30,391 bases of DNA from Gnetum montanum (Eukaryota > Streptophyta > Gnetopsida > Gnetales > Gnetaceae): assembly GCA_015680685.1 (NCBI GenBank), contig MNCI01014373.1:489398-519788 (forward strand), read 5' to 3'. The notes beneath the pieces are model-generated. The model worked only from the letters and a program-made list of their open reading frames with translations. It was not told the origin of the DNA and did not search any database. How positions within the stretch are numbered: the first letter of the stretch is position 1; every line of letters begins with the position of its first letter. Shown piece after piece: positions 8,906 through 19,444 of this stretch. The position numbers were made by a program, and so were the translations under genes.

Positions 8906-9482
8906 ATTTCTGTACCGAATGAAATTGTCGGTCTCCGGCTGGAAAGGAAAACAGAGGCCGTGGGATCGCGGGACGAGTACAGAAGATCCTGCCTTCACCT
9001 GAGGGCGAGCTGGAATGCAACGGAGGCAGAGTACCTTCGGTGGTCTGCACGCGGATCAGACAAGGATTTCCCCGCGCGTACGCAAAATGCTATACGCTGT
9101 GTTATACGTAAACGGCGTGCAGGCGTAAATAGCGAAAACAGCGTAAAACGTAAACAGATGCAAATGAAGCATGAGCAAGGCATGGGCCAAATTAACATAA
9201 AACTGTAAAAGAACTTGCAGCAAATGAAACAATGGAATTACAGAGTCAGAGTAGAGTGCACCAGTCTAACGCAGTTGTGGGAACACAAGGCGGACGAAAA
9301 GCCCTGGCGTACATAGAGGTGACTCGGCCGGTTTGCAGGGCGAGCGGAGCGTAAGAGACTAGATCCGCAGCGTGCAGGGCTTCCCAGCATAAGAAGGTTT
9401 TTTGCTCTTTTTCACAGCGTAAATGTTCTCTAGTATGCTCTGGAATTCTGCTAACCGTCTGGATGAAGTGGAAAAGTCGGGG

Positions 9483-9489
9483 TTTTATA
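9483..9489 (-). promoter_or_regulatory. TATA box of the G2 LTR
   Basis: Minus strand TATAAAA, at the position equivalent to the TATA box of LTR G1 and followed by the same flanking blocks. Confidence 0.6.
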
Positions 9490-9581
9490 CAGGTTGTTAC
9501 GCTAGACTCGAGATGGAAGACATGTGGCGCGTTGACCGGGTGCATACACTTTACAAATATACAAAATGTTACAACTACTGG

Positions 9582-9750
9582 GCGTATACGCTGAAAATGC
9601 CGGGCGTGAACTAGGTGGAGGTGCTGAGCACTGGGCGTATATGCTGGGCGTATACGCTGGTGAATATTGGGCGTACACGCCGGGCGTATACTGTATACAC
9701 TAGGGCGTATACACTGGTGGATGCTGGGCGTACACGCCGGTTGCATACGC
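9582..9750. repeat. GCGTATACGC palindrome cluster in G2 U3
   Basis: Exact GCGTATACGC at 9582 and 9648 with variants GCGTACACGC (9671 and 9728) and GCGTATATGC, upstream of the minus-strand TATA box as in G1. Confidence 0.85.
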
Positions 9751-9849
9751 CGAAAGATGCCACTTGCTTCAATCCTTGCTCTTCAGTGTTATCTTCATGC
9801 TGTCATTGGAGATCCTGTCGTCGAGCGTGTGCATCTGCAGTGCCTGGGC

Positions 9850-9850
9850 N
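9850..9850. other. Ambiguous base at a sequence junction
   Basis: The only n in the window. Left of it is G-family LTR-derived sequence; from 9852 rightwards every codon aligns in frame with the pol of copy B (around 22140). It marks either an assembly join or a real recombination breakpoint. Confidence 0.85.
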
Positions 9851-11010
9851 AGCTGATCAAGAAAGTTGTTCAATCATATGCATGGAACCAACTAAGGGTT
9901 TGACTTGCACTTACATTGATAGCATAAACGCATTAGAGCAAGTCCATCGCTAACTTCCAAGTCTTAGCCTTGAAAATATCAACTGGGAGAAGTTGGAAAT
10001 CCCTGAGAAATTTAAGCAAGAGCCCTTCGAGCTGAAACCATTGCCCACCAGTATGGAATACACGTTCCTTAAAAATGAAAAACTGGTAATTATCAACGCT
10101 AAGCTTGCTCCTTAACAAAAAGAAAGACTATTGAACGTGATAAATAAATGGTTGAAAGCCTTCGCTTGGTCATATCCTGAATTAATTGGAATAGATCCTA
10201 GGATATGCCAACATAGGATTTACACTGATCCCTCCATGAAGCCTCAAAGACAATCGCAAAGGCAATTGAACCGAAAGCTGAAGTAAGTAGTTGAGGAAGA
10301 AATCAAACAGCTTCTCAAGGCTAGGTTCATATACCCCATTACTGATAGCGAATGGGTTAGCCCCTTAGTTATTGTGCCTAAAAGGCTAGGCAAATGGAGG
10401 ATGTGCATAGATTTCAGGATACTAAATATGGCAACATTCAAAGATCACTTTCCATCACCATTTGCTGACCAAGTCTTAGACACCATCACAAGCCATCGCT
10501 ATTACAGTTTTCTGGATGGATATAATGGATATAACCAAATACAAATAGCCCCAAAAGACCAAGCCAAGACTATGTTCACCAGTCCTTGGGAAACGTTTAC
10601 ATACAAATAGATGTCGTTTGGCCTATGAAATGCCCCTACAACATTTCAACAACTAGTTCTAAGCATATTCCAATAACAGATAGGGAATGGTATGGAGGTC
10701 TTTATGGATGACTTCTCCACTTATGAAGCAAACTTTGATCAAGCCTTGGACTGGTTAGAGCAAGTGTTAAAAAGGTGTGTAGAAACCAATTTGAGGCTCA
10801 ATTGGCAGAAAAGCCATTTGATGGTCTAAGAAGGTGTAGTACTAGGGCACAAAATCTCACACATAGGGATAGAGGTAGGCCCCGAGAAAATCACAGTTAT
10901 CCAAGGAATTACTCATCAACCAGAAACTGTCAAAGATATTTGGTCATTCCTTGGACACACTGGCTACTATAGGAGATTTATTGAGAACTTTTCAAAGGTT
11001 TCTAAACCAT
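9851..11010 (+). pseudogene. Copy A pol: reverse transcriptase (Athila-like)
   Basis: Coding homology to copy B begins two bases after the n, so gag and protease are absent. The frame is unbroken by indels but has about seven stops. RT landmarks: DSEWVSPLVIVPKR (about 10345), RMCIDFRILN (about 10398), KDHFPSPFADQVLD (10440), YSFLDGYNGYNQIQIAP (10507) and the catalytic F-M-D-D at 10701-10712, then the thumb/connection with WSFLGHTGYYRRFI near 10940. The KDHFP and GYxGYNQI wording resembles the Athila branch. RT copies the element RNA into DNA in the virus-like particle. Non-functional because of the stops. Confidence 0.9.
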
Positions 11011-11501
11011 TGGTGGAATTAACAAAAAAGGATGTACCTTTTCAATGGATCAAGGAATGCGAATTACCTTTCCAAACTTTAAAACAGAAGCTTGTAAAAA
11101 CACCCATTCTACAAGCTCTTAACTAGTCCAAACCATTCCATATCATAACTGACATATCCAACTATGCCTTAGGAGCCGTACTTACACAATTAGATGATCA
11201 AAAATGTCCTTATTACATCCACTGTGCAAGTAGAATTATTGTTGGTGCACAACTTAACTATACTACCACAGAGAAATAATTAATGGTTGTAGTGTTTGCA
11301 CTAGAAAAATTTAGGCACTATGTCTTGGGCTATAAGGTATTCATACACACGGATCATAGTGTAATAAGGTTCCTAATGAATAAGCCAATGGTAAGCCCTC
11401 ACATCATACCAGGGCTTGTAATCTTACAAGATTTCAATCTTACAATGATCGATCGTAAAGGCACCAAGAACATAGTTGCCGATCATTTATCTCAGTTGTG
11501 A
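11011..11501 (+). pseudogene. Copy A pol: RNase H
   Basis: Same frame as the RT, with stops near 11124 and 11277 and a TGA at 11499. Landmarks are FHIITDISNYALGAVL (first catalytic Asp), VVVFALEKFRHYVLG (catalytic Glu) and VFIHTDHSVIRFLM (second Asp), ending with VADHLSQL at the RNase H-integrase border. RNase H degrades the RNA strand during reverse transcription. The active-site acids that I can see are kept. Confidence 0.85.
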
Positions 11502-12959
11502 TGGGACAACAAAGAGAATGAGTATCCAATTTCTGATTATTTCCTAGATGAACTCCTCTTTGCAGGTGTAGTAAATAATTAATCACCTATGGAGACAAAC
11601 TAGTACAGTAGCATTCTTCCCTATCTCCTCACTCAACAAATACCACAAGAGTTAAACCTTAAGAAGAAACAACAGTTTCTTCACCGAGCCAAGTACTTTA
11701 TGGAGATTAATTGGAAACTTTACAAAGTGTGTCCCGATGGCTTGGTTCAATGTTGTGTTCCCAATATAGATCAACTATGAGTTCTCCAAGATGCTCATGA
11801 GGGTTCTTGTGGGGGTCATTATGCTAGGAGATGAACAACAATTAAGATCCTACTTGTAGGATACTATTAGCCTACATTGTTTCAGGATGTCCATCGTCTT
11901 ATACAATCTTGTGAGTGCTGTCAACATGATGGGGGAATGACTACTAGAATGGAGGGTCTACAATAATGGATTTAACCTTAAGAACCCTTCAACATTTGGG
12001 GAATTGATTTCATGAGGCCAATTACATCAATGTCCAACGGAAAAGCTTATATTATTGTTGTTGTTGATTACCTTACAAAATGGGCAAAAGTAGTTGTTGT
12101 TAAGGATTGTACATCATCTATAGCTACACAATTTGTTCAACAACAAATCATAAACAGGTTTGGTGTGCCTCATGCACTTATTTCAAACAATGATACACAC
12201 TTCACATGTGCAACTTTTTGAACATTAATCCAACACTTAGGGGTTGAGCACAAACTGACAACACCATACCACCCCCAAGTGAACGGTCAAGCCAAAGTCA
12301 CCAACAAGAAGATTATGAAGATATTGATAAGAACTATTAGCAAGTTTAGGCGAGACTAGAGCACTAAACTAAATGATGCTCTTTGGGCATACCGCTTGAC
12401 ATGGAAACTTCCTACAGACTACTTTCCCTATCAATTAGTGTATGGTAAATTACCAACACTTCCCATTCAAACTGAGCTCCATATAATATCCATGGCATGT
12501 GACCTCAACCTTGATCTTGATCTAGCACAGAAATAACGGTTAGTAACCCTTAACTTGCTAGATGAAAACTGACTAGCTACCCTGTCATCTAAGGAATTGC
12601 ACAAGGCATTCAATAAACAATGTCATGACCTAAGAATTCGGAAAGTTAAATATCAACCAAGAGATAAGGTTCGCTACTGGAACCCCACCCATGTGCCACA
12701 ATGTACTAAATTTCAAACACTATGGGAAGGACCCTATATTATTTATGCAACTGTTCCTTCAGGGGCCATGACAATATACAAACCTAAGAGCCTAGACAAG
12801 AAACTATTGGTCAATGTAAAACAAACCAAACCTTTCTATGAGCTTAGGAAAACTAGTACACATGCTACCTCTATTTGTGGACAACCCTGCTCACTATTTC
12901 AGATCTCCTCCTTCCAACTCAATCATGGGGGAGATGGCCACCTATGCCAACCATTCTAG
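11502..12959 (+). pseudogene. Copy A pol: integrase
   Basis: Frame continues to a TAG at 12957. The N-terminal zinc-binding region is visible (HEGSCGGHYA ... CECCQ, 11795-11925). In the catalytic core the first Asp is present (WGIDFM, near 12000), the second is Asn (ISNNDTHF near 12180, where copy B has D-S-G-T-H) and the Glu is Lys (QAKVTNKK, where copy B has VELTSRE); both are G-to-A changes. WAYRLTWK and PYQLVYGK (about 12385-12445) and the C-terminal barrel motif KYQPRDKV (12648) and EGPYII (12727) follow. At least twelve stops. The enzyme would insert cDNA into the genome; this copy cannot. Confidence 0.88.
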
Positions 12960-14440
12960 GGCCTCAATTCTTTTTGAATCTTTGTTTTACACATTTTTCC
13001 AACTTTTCTTATTTTTGTTTTATACCATCATTCATATTTTTACTATTTCTTTGTTTACTTGATTTACTTTTATTCATCATCCAATAAGTGCTCATGATGA
13101 TGGATTGAATTATATCACATTGATTGCTAATGTTTGGTTTTTACCTTTGAATTATGATGCTGATATTAAGGTATGGTTCTATTGGTAAAATAGGAAATGA
13201 GTCCATGTGATCCACTCATCCATACAACTCTATGGTCTCCTTTGGCTTTGAACTATATAGTCCCATTTTTCTAACTAAACTTATTAATAAATCGGTGGCT
13301 GGGTATTTTTCAAACCAAGGAAAGAGTCAAAGGATGAAAAGGGTGTGACTTCAAGGGGATTCAATGCATTTGTGCTAGCCATTATTTTGGGTGCTTGGAT
13401 GCTTTTTCTTAGATTTTTTACCATTTTTCCATCAATCAAATATCAAGAATCTGAGTGAATAAAAATAAGTCTTTGCATGGTGTGGTTCTCATGCAAAAAA
13501 AAAAGAGAAAAGTGAGAATTCAAAGAATACCCCTTAGACATAATAAAGTAATATGGGCTACAAGCACTAGTTATGGCATTGGAAAAACATGTTACCCATG
13601 CCTAAAGGCTCTCTCTAACTAAGACCCTTTCTCACTTCCTGCTTCTCCATCTTACTCTCCTTGGGATGGTGGTCACTCTTTGTGAAGGCATTCTTGTTGC
13701 TTCAAGAAGATGGATTGGCCAAGTGTATTGATGCAAGGTCACTGAATGTGGTTGGGTTGAGTCCGAATTTGGAATGAGTTCTACTTAGTTACATTAACCA
13801 TGAAATACACAAGGGACTTTACACAACCTTATTCTTGGGATTCCATTCCATTCTCTCCTCTCCATCTTTCTGCTCATTTTCCACCTCATTGTCAATTTTA
13901 TCATTAGTTCATCTCTAAGTTGATACATTGTTTTTCTTTGGTGAATTCTTGTGGGTAAGCTTTTAACTCTTGCTTCCAAATGACATTCCTAGAGCCTACA
14001 GACTCTTTGGGTTGTGGGTTTGTCAGGGCATAAAGGGCATGAGCCGGCTTTGGGGAGGACCCACTAGCATTCCTTTTTGATGCAATTATTAACTTCTTTT
14101 CCTTAAACATTCCCTACAATCAATCATTTCTTATTTCATCCCCATCCATGGCATCCATTTCATTAGCATTGCTATTGTTATTTTTCCCATCTTTCTTGTT
14201 CCTCATATTTTTCCATCTTATAGCTACCCGAGGTTCGCTCTTAGTCATGGGGGCCTAGGCACAAATTTTTCAATTTTTTCCATTTTGACCCCTACACCTT
14301 GGGTAGTCACCAATGATAAATCTTCAAACTAGTTTCTACCATAACCACAACTCAGCCAATGTGCTTCCTATCAAGGCAAGGTACCAACTACATTGTGGTT
14401 CATCTATCCTTGCTCATTTGTGATTGTGTTGTGTGTGCAG
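12960..14440 (+). other. Copy A post-pol 3' region
   Basis: Non-coding. It starts with a T-rich stretch directly after the pol stop (12970-13080) and is collinear with copy B 25244-26600 and, in reverse, with M1 16333-15676 and M2 30391-29445. Shared landmarks are CAACTCTATGGTC (13225), GTGTGACTTCAAGGGGATTC (13344) and GGGGAGGACCCACTAGC (14050). It ends at a splice-acceptor-like TGTGTGTGCAG before the third-ORF ATG. Several short minus-strand ORFs here have no coding character. Confidence 0.75.
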
Positions 14441-14575
14441 ATGGCGATCATACAAACAATGGACTAGGCTTGGAAGAAGCACTTAAGATGGACCGGAACT
14501 AGAGCATTTATGAAAGAAGCAAGTTTGGTGGCATGGCTATGGATAAACAACAGAAGGTGCAATCTCAGCATTTTA
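14441..14575 (+). pseudogene. Copy A third-ORF (env-position) remnant
   Basis: ATGG at 14441 directly after a pyrimidine/GT-rich CAG, at the place where B (27243) and M2 (29444) start a third ORF with ATGGC. Only about 40 codons remain before sequence shared with copy C's 3' UTR (14575), so most of the ORF is deleted. Athila-like elements carry an env-like ORF here; no env feature is visible in this short piece. Confidence 0.45.
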
Positions 14576-14824
14576 GTGGCAACACACTTCATCTTCTTTC
14601 TCTCTCTCTCTTTCTTCAAGCTACCAAATAAAGGTTTGGATGTCATTTATATATGAGTGTTCACCACAATGGTCATAAACACTAATGTTATAATATGCTT
14701 ATTGATCTGTTCACTAGGCACATTGAGTTTGTCATCCCATTCCACTGTCAGTTATCAATTAGTCAATAATCCCATACCTTCCAAATATTTTGTAAGGAAC
14801 TCGAGGATGAGTTTTTATTCAATC

Positions 14825-14833
14825 ATGGGGGTA
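14825..14833 (+). other. Polypurine tract of copy A
   Basis: ATGGGGGTA directly precedes LTR start TGATGA, the same as in copies C (19697) and M2 (28841, minus). It would prime plus-strand DNA synthesis. Confidence 0.85.
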
Positions 14834-15675
14834 TGATGAACTGTGATATCAAGGCCACGATATCGCATCTGCGATATCAGGTCTATGATATTGGAGCCTA
14901 CCATGTGATGTTAGATACCCGATATCGAGACCTGTCTCCTTGCCTATAAATAAGAGGCAAGCGCACTTGGTTTTGCAATAGATAGTTAGACCCTTAGCCA
15001 AACTCTTGCCTTTTCTCCCTCCTAGAGTTAGAATTATTTCGATATGCCTGTAGTAGGAGTCATAAAGTGAATGGATCTTTATTCAAGCATTGTGTACCTT
15101 AGCACATGTTGTGTATGACAATAAAGATGAACTTTATGATAAACCTTGCAGCATATAGAATAGATTAGTTAATGTTAATTACTGTGATTAAACGCTTTCC
15201 TAGTTAATTGATGTTCTCTCTCTTTCGCTCTCTCTATCCCCCTACAACTCTCTTGAGTAAGTACACTCAGTACGACCACTTCGAGCATGTGTGTAATGCT
15301 TGGTAACCCAGTAACGATTAGCGTTTGGTAATCCCAGTAGTGTTGCACTAGTTCAAGATGTGTATGGCAAGTGAGAACAGATACTGGTGTTAGGATTAAT
15401 TAAAGCCTAGTTAATCAATAGTTAAGTTAAATTATATCTCTCCTCTCTTGTTAGCAGTTGGACATAAAAACACATAAAAAGTATAAAAATCATACGCTTC
15501 AAGTTTACTTAACCATACAATCATGATATACAAGTAAGCTTGGAAAGACAACAATTAACCAACCCATTCTTGTTCCATCAAGACACATAAGCACTTAGTC
15601 CTTGGAATTTGATTGGATCGTGCATGTACGCTTGTATTCATATAGTTGAGTGTAGGGATACCTTGTCGCTCATCA
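14834..15675 (+). mobile_element. Copy A 3' LTR (Athila-like)
   Basis: An 842-bp LTR beginning TGATGAA and ending GCTCATCA, so TGATGA/TCATCA are its inverted ends. Its left edge is fixed by the polypurine tract and it is collinear with the 838-bp LTR of copy C along its length. U3 contains GATATC palindromes, then a TATA box (14945-14952). The right flank (15676 on) belongs to the minus-strand element M1, into which A appears to have inserted. The 5' LTR is absent. Confidence 0.9.
14945..14952 (+). promoter_or_regulatory. TATA box of copy A LTR
   Basis: TATAAATA within GCCTATAAATAAGAGG, equivalent to TATA boxes in the LTRs of C, M1 and M2. Confidence 0.75.
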
Positions 15676-16333
15676 TTTGGCATTTTGTGGAAGGGAGGAG
15701 TGATTTGGAATTTCTTTGCAGCATGCTTTTTTCTTGGTTGCTTTGGCACTCTTTTTTTTTGTAGTATTTCTTAACTTAGAGAAGCCGCCTACCTTCGGGC
15801 ATGGTTGCATGTCTTTCCAGTGGGACCTCCTAGATTAGCATTATTTTTTCTGGTTGAGTGCCTTTTGATTACTCTTACTCCCATTTTTCATTAGATCTAC
15901 AAGGATCTTAGTACAACCAAGCTACATGATAACTCCTACAGATGTTACCAAAGAGAATCCACAAGTCCCCTTAATGTCACACCCTAACCATTTCCTCTTG
16001 GTCCATCCTTCTTCGCTCTAGGTATAATAACATAAGGTTACTTTAAGTTTTAATGAATAGGAATATCATTGTACCCAAGGTAGAACCTCTTATTAATGGA
16101 ATGGGTAGGTGGATATGATGGGCTCACTATCCAAGTAATTAGCTATCTGAGACTTTATAGCATAGAACAACACCTCAACCAATGAGTCACATGAGTGTTT
16201 TATTTATAGATAAGATTTCTCATAAAAAGGTAAAAAGATAAAAAGAAAAAAAGGCAAAAAGATCAAACAATAAGTTGAAAAGTGAAAAATTGAAAAAAAA
16301 ATCAAAATTAAAGAAAATGAAAATTATTTATTA
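15676..16333 (-). other. M1 post-pol 3' region (interrupted by copy A)
   Basis: On the minus strand it begins T-rich right after the M1 gag stop, like the sequence after the pol stops of A and B, and carries GGGTGTGACATTAAGGGGAC (about 15980), matching A at 13344. The segment 15676-15950 matches 30140-30391 of M2 closely (shared ATTAGATCTACAAGGATCTT). It ends abruptly at copy A's LTR, so the rest of M1 should lie on A's far side, which is not in the window. Confidence 0.75.
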
Positions 16334-16346
16334 ATCCTGATTATTA

Positions 16347-18337
16347 TTAGAATGGGGGGTATCCCCCATAATTAAATGGTTGAGCATGGCTAGGATTAAT
16401 AAATGAAGAATTGGGATCCTTTCATGTTGGAAATATTGGGACTCGGTCATACTTACCCCATTGGGGTTCACACACTTGATTAGAGTAAGCATAGTCTGGA
16501 AATTTATAAGATGTAGTTAATTCATAAGTGGTTGACCCACTATGGCACCCATGACCATAAGATGGTATGCAAGGATCAATATGTCTCCCTACATGGCAAT
16601 ATTCATTAGGCCATATGGTTGTTGGAGTATTGATTGGTGGCCCTAAGAAAGTAACACGAGGCGTTGATTTTGCGGAGGAAGATGCACAACAGTGTTAGAA
16701 TTTGTGTTGGGTTGGAGGATACAGTGAGCTTGGAATTGTGGTGTCCCTTTCTATGGTCATGTCTAAAGAAGGGAAACCTATGATGTTGTGGATGATTCCC
16801 ACTGCTGTTGATAGTAGAAGCACAAGTAACATTTGTACGTTGATGTTGTGGTGCAAATCCTTTGGGCAAAAATGGTGGCGATGTAGAAGGAGGTGAAGGA
16901 TGAGAATGTTGAAATTGAGGAGAAGTGTAATGTACACAAGGTGGTGTCCTGTTGGAGAGGATATGGATTGATAGTATTGAGGAGAATAATAATAATATGG
17001 AGAGATAGAGGATGTTGACCCAGTTGGGGAAACAAGATGTTGAACTTGATAAGCACTTGAGTTCAAATGGTATGAAGGGTGTAACCAGTTTGGGGATGGC
17101 CTCCCCCACGACTGGGATTGTTTCCACTACGATCAAACATAGTATTTCTGTACAAACTCTGGATGTAACATTCTTCCCCAATGCTCATGTAGATGTGACA
17201 AGATTGGGCATTGGCCCTTGGGGTGATTGTACAGAAAAATGTTACATTAATAATTATGATTGGCAGTTAAGTTCTTATTCTCTTCAACCCTTCCTTCCAA
17301 TCATCTAAAGGTGTTTTTTCTTGTTTCTTGGGTTTTCATAACTCTACCTCTAATAGCGTTAGCATATTCTCCATATTTTTCATGCATCCATTCCACCATC
17401 TTATTGATCTTTACCTCAACTTCATCCAATGATTATACTACTGGCAAAGATAGTTCCACCTCCTTGCAGTGAGTTGATTTCTCCTCTTCATAATCATGGG
17501 CCCTTGTTGATTTTTGGGCCTATTGAGGTTTTTCAGCATTCTCCCATTTAGCCATTTCTCCTTCTTCTTTTGCTACCTGCTTGATAAGCTCTTGGAATTG
17601 ATGGGTTTGTAGCTCATATAGTTGACCTTGGGCATACATCCCTAGGGTCTCCCTTGTTTCATTACAGAGCCCATCAATAATGTGGTACATTAGCCTTTCC
17701 TCAGAGAACTCATGGCCTGGGCAATTGTTTAACAATGCATAATATCTTTCTAAGGCCATGTCCAAGGGTTCATGTTGTGCATATTTCCACTCTAGGATTT
17801 GTTTCCTCAAGGTTGACACTCTTACATAGGTTTGATATCTTTCATTGAATAGTTCTACCATTGTTGGCCAACGTTGGATTGATTTTGGTTTTAATGACCT
17901 ATACCATATTTTTTCTTGGCTAACGAGTATCGTAGGAAAGAGCCTAATTTTTTGTCATCCATTATTAATGTTATTCCATACACAGGCATCATGGAAGGCT
18001 TGTAGATGGTGTTGCAAATCTAAATCGTAGCCTCCTAAAAACTTATGAAAGTTGTTTAAGTCAAGCCTGGGTAGATAGATTTCCTTATGATGCTTGCGAG
18101 ATATTCGAATAGCCTCTTGTATTTCTATTAGGCTTCTAGTGGCCAGTAGGGCTTCATCATCACTAGGTATGTTATGCATTCATGAGTTGGGATGATGTTG
18201 TCTTCGTTTATGTTCATAGGAAACCCCTACATCAGATTGGGTACTCCAAACTTCATCTTCATCATTATATAATTCATTGGTTCTCCAATGAATGCCTTAC
18301 TAGTTGTTGCATTGTCATAGCCTTGTGAGAGAGACAT
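16347..18337 (-). pseudogene. M1 gag (Athila-like), without pol
   Basis: ATG at 18337 lies 123 bp after the primer-binding site; one early frameshift leads to the main frame, which continues to a TAA at 16347 with scattered stops. N-terminal capsid landmarks: LQAFHDACVWNNI (about 17980), WYRSLKPKSI (about 17890) and ELFNERYQTYVRVSTLR (about 17850), which match Athila-type gag. Then come an acidic linker, a Cys-x6-HPKGQC zinc-like motif (about 17240) and a Tyr/Pro-rich tail with YYYYSPQYYQ (about 16980), parallel to YYYTPEYYR in copy B (21150). Frames are ambiguous at 16980-16740, where a Pro/His-rich alternative frame looks more coding-like. The gag stop is followed within 15 bp by the post-pol UTR. 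Confidence 0.82.
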
Positions 18338-18459
18338 GGTTGTAAATTTATGTGTGATTTAATTGCAATTATTATTATTATTATTTTCTAAAAGATATAT
18401 CATTAATACTTTTTTACAGCGATCTTGTATGATGTAACTAATCTAAATAACTAGCACAG

Positions 18460-18477
18460 TCCCCAGCAATGGTGCCA
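18460..18477 (-). other. M1 primer-binding site, tRNA-Asp type
   Basis: Minus strand TGGCACCATTGCTGGGGA, one base after the LTR. Against the complement of plant tRNA-Asp 3' end (TGGCGCCGTTGCCGGGGA) it differs at three positions, each a CpG changed to CpA or TpG. tRNA-Asp priming is usual for Athila-type elements. Confidence 0.85.
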
Positions 18478-19203
18478 ATGATGAGTGGTGAAGTACCCCT
18501 ACACTCAACCATATGAAAGCATTTCACGCATGATCCAGTCAAACTCTGTAGATGGGCTAGTTGTGGTATCTAGATAGTTACTCATTGATTGTAGTTCATT
18601 GTCTTCCCACCTGGACTAGTATTTGCTTTGCCACATATGGTTTAGCCTAAGGTGAGGTGTATGATGTGTTCCTAAACTAATGCTGCTCCTAGAGACAATA
18701 GAAAATAATCTTTAATTAAGCTAGGAGGAAAGGGAAGAGAGAGTTAAACTAAGAGGAGATAGGGAAAGAGGATCTAAGCTAGCCTAAGTGCAATGAGCAT
18801 CTGTTCCTTAATCATTTGTACACATCTTAGGCCTCATGCACGACTACCACTAGGGTTACCAAGCGCATGGCCCGAGTATGCTACTGGGATACCAAGCAAT
18901 CACACGTAGATGCTCATGATTAAGTCATATTCATTCTGTGTTTAATAACAATAACAATTAAGTAATCAAACTAAGTGAATGTTGCAATGATGAAGTAATC
19001 TTGATCTTTATTTCTGGTCATGTACGTGTCCAAGTACATCACACTTGAATAAAGGATGTCATACAATTACAATCATTACACTACGGGCATGCACTGGGAG
19101 AAAGGGTTGAGAGGAAAAGAATGATAAAAAGACACTACTCTAATACTAAACTAACTTCTAAAACTTACTAAAAAATGACTCCTTTCCCATGTGCCCCATT
19201 GTG

Positions 19204-19211
19204 TATTTATA
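19204..19211 (-). promoter_or_regulatory. TATA box of M1 LTR
   Basis: Minus strand TATAAATA just downstream of the GATATC repeat cluster, directing transcription into M1 gag. Confidence 0.75.
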
Positions 19212-19226
19212 GGCTCACACAGGAAT

Positions 19227-19328
19227 CACGATATCGCATACGCGATATCGCTTGTCAAGTCACGATATCGCGTATGCAATATCGCTTGTCAAGTCACAAT
19301 ATCGCATACACGATATCATAGGTCTGAT
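19227..19328. repeat. 34-bp tandem triplication with nested CGATATCG palindromes
   Basis: Units 19227-19260, 19261-19294 and 19295-19328 each start CAC(G/A)ATATCGC and, in the first two, end GCTTGTCAAGT. They include the perfect palindrome GCGATATCGC (19242-19251) and two CGATATCG. Weaker GATATC copies continue to about 19420. Confidence 0.9.
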
Positions 19329-19444
19329 AATGGGGGTCCGATATCGAGACTCATCAGATATCAAGGGTTTGATAACAGGGGTCTAATATCAGCACCTGGT
19401 TAACAAGGGTCTGATATCAACACCTGACAAACCACAATTCATCA

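Larger units (their letters stand above)
8911..9849 (-). mobile_element. G2 5' LTR, truncated at the n
   Basis: Second LTR of the G family, clearly diverged from LTR G1 but collinear: primer-proximal block 8906-9260, TATA region 9470-9570, palindrome cluster 9582-9750, then ACTTGCTTCAAT at 9758. LTR similarity fades after about 9790 and the sequence stops at the n at 9850, so the 5' end of this LTR is missing. Confidence 0.7.
18479..19444 (-). mobile_element. M1 5' LTR (Athila-like)
   Basis: A 966-bp LTR on the minus strand with TGATGA/TCATCA ends, followed by the primer-binding site, so it is a 5' LTR. It matches the M2 3' LTR (27944-28832), for example TTCCCACCTGGACTAGTATTTG (18606 and 28073), and more distantly the LTRs of A and C. 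It carries a tripled 34-bp unit in U3. Its outer side joins copy C's 3' UTR (19445), so M1 inserted in C in the opposite orientation. Confidence 0.88.

Noticed and set aside
8181-9746. ORFs on both strands in the G1/G2 LTRs
   Set aside because: Repeat-derived low-complexity frames lying across LTR and primer-binding site; no coding homology.
13794-14646. Short minus-strand ORFs in copy A's 3' region
   Set aside because: Not conserved in frame in the homologous regions of B or M2 and without coding features.
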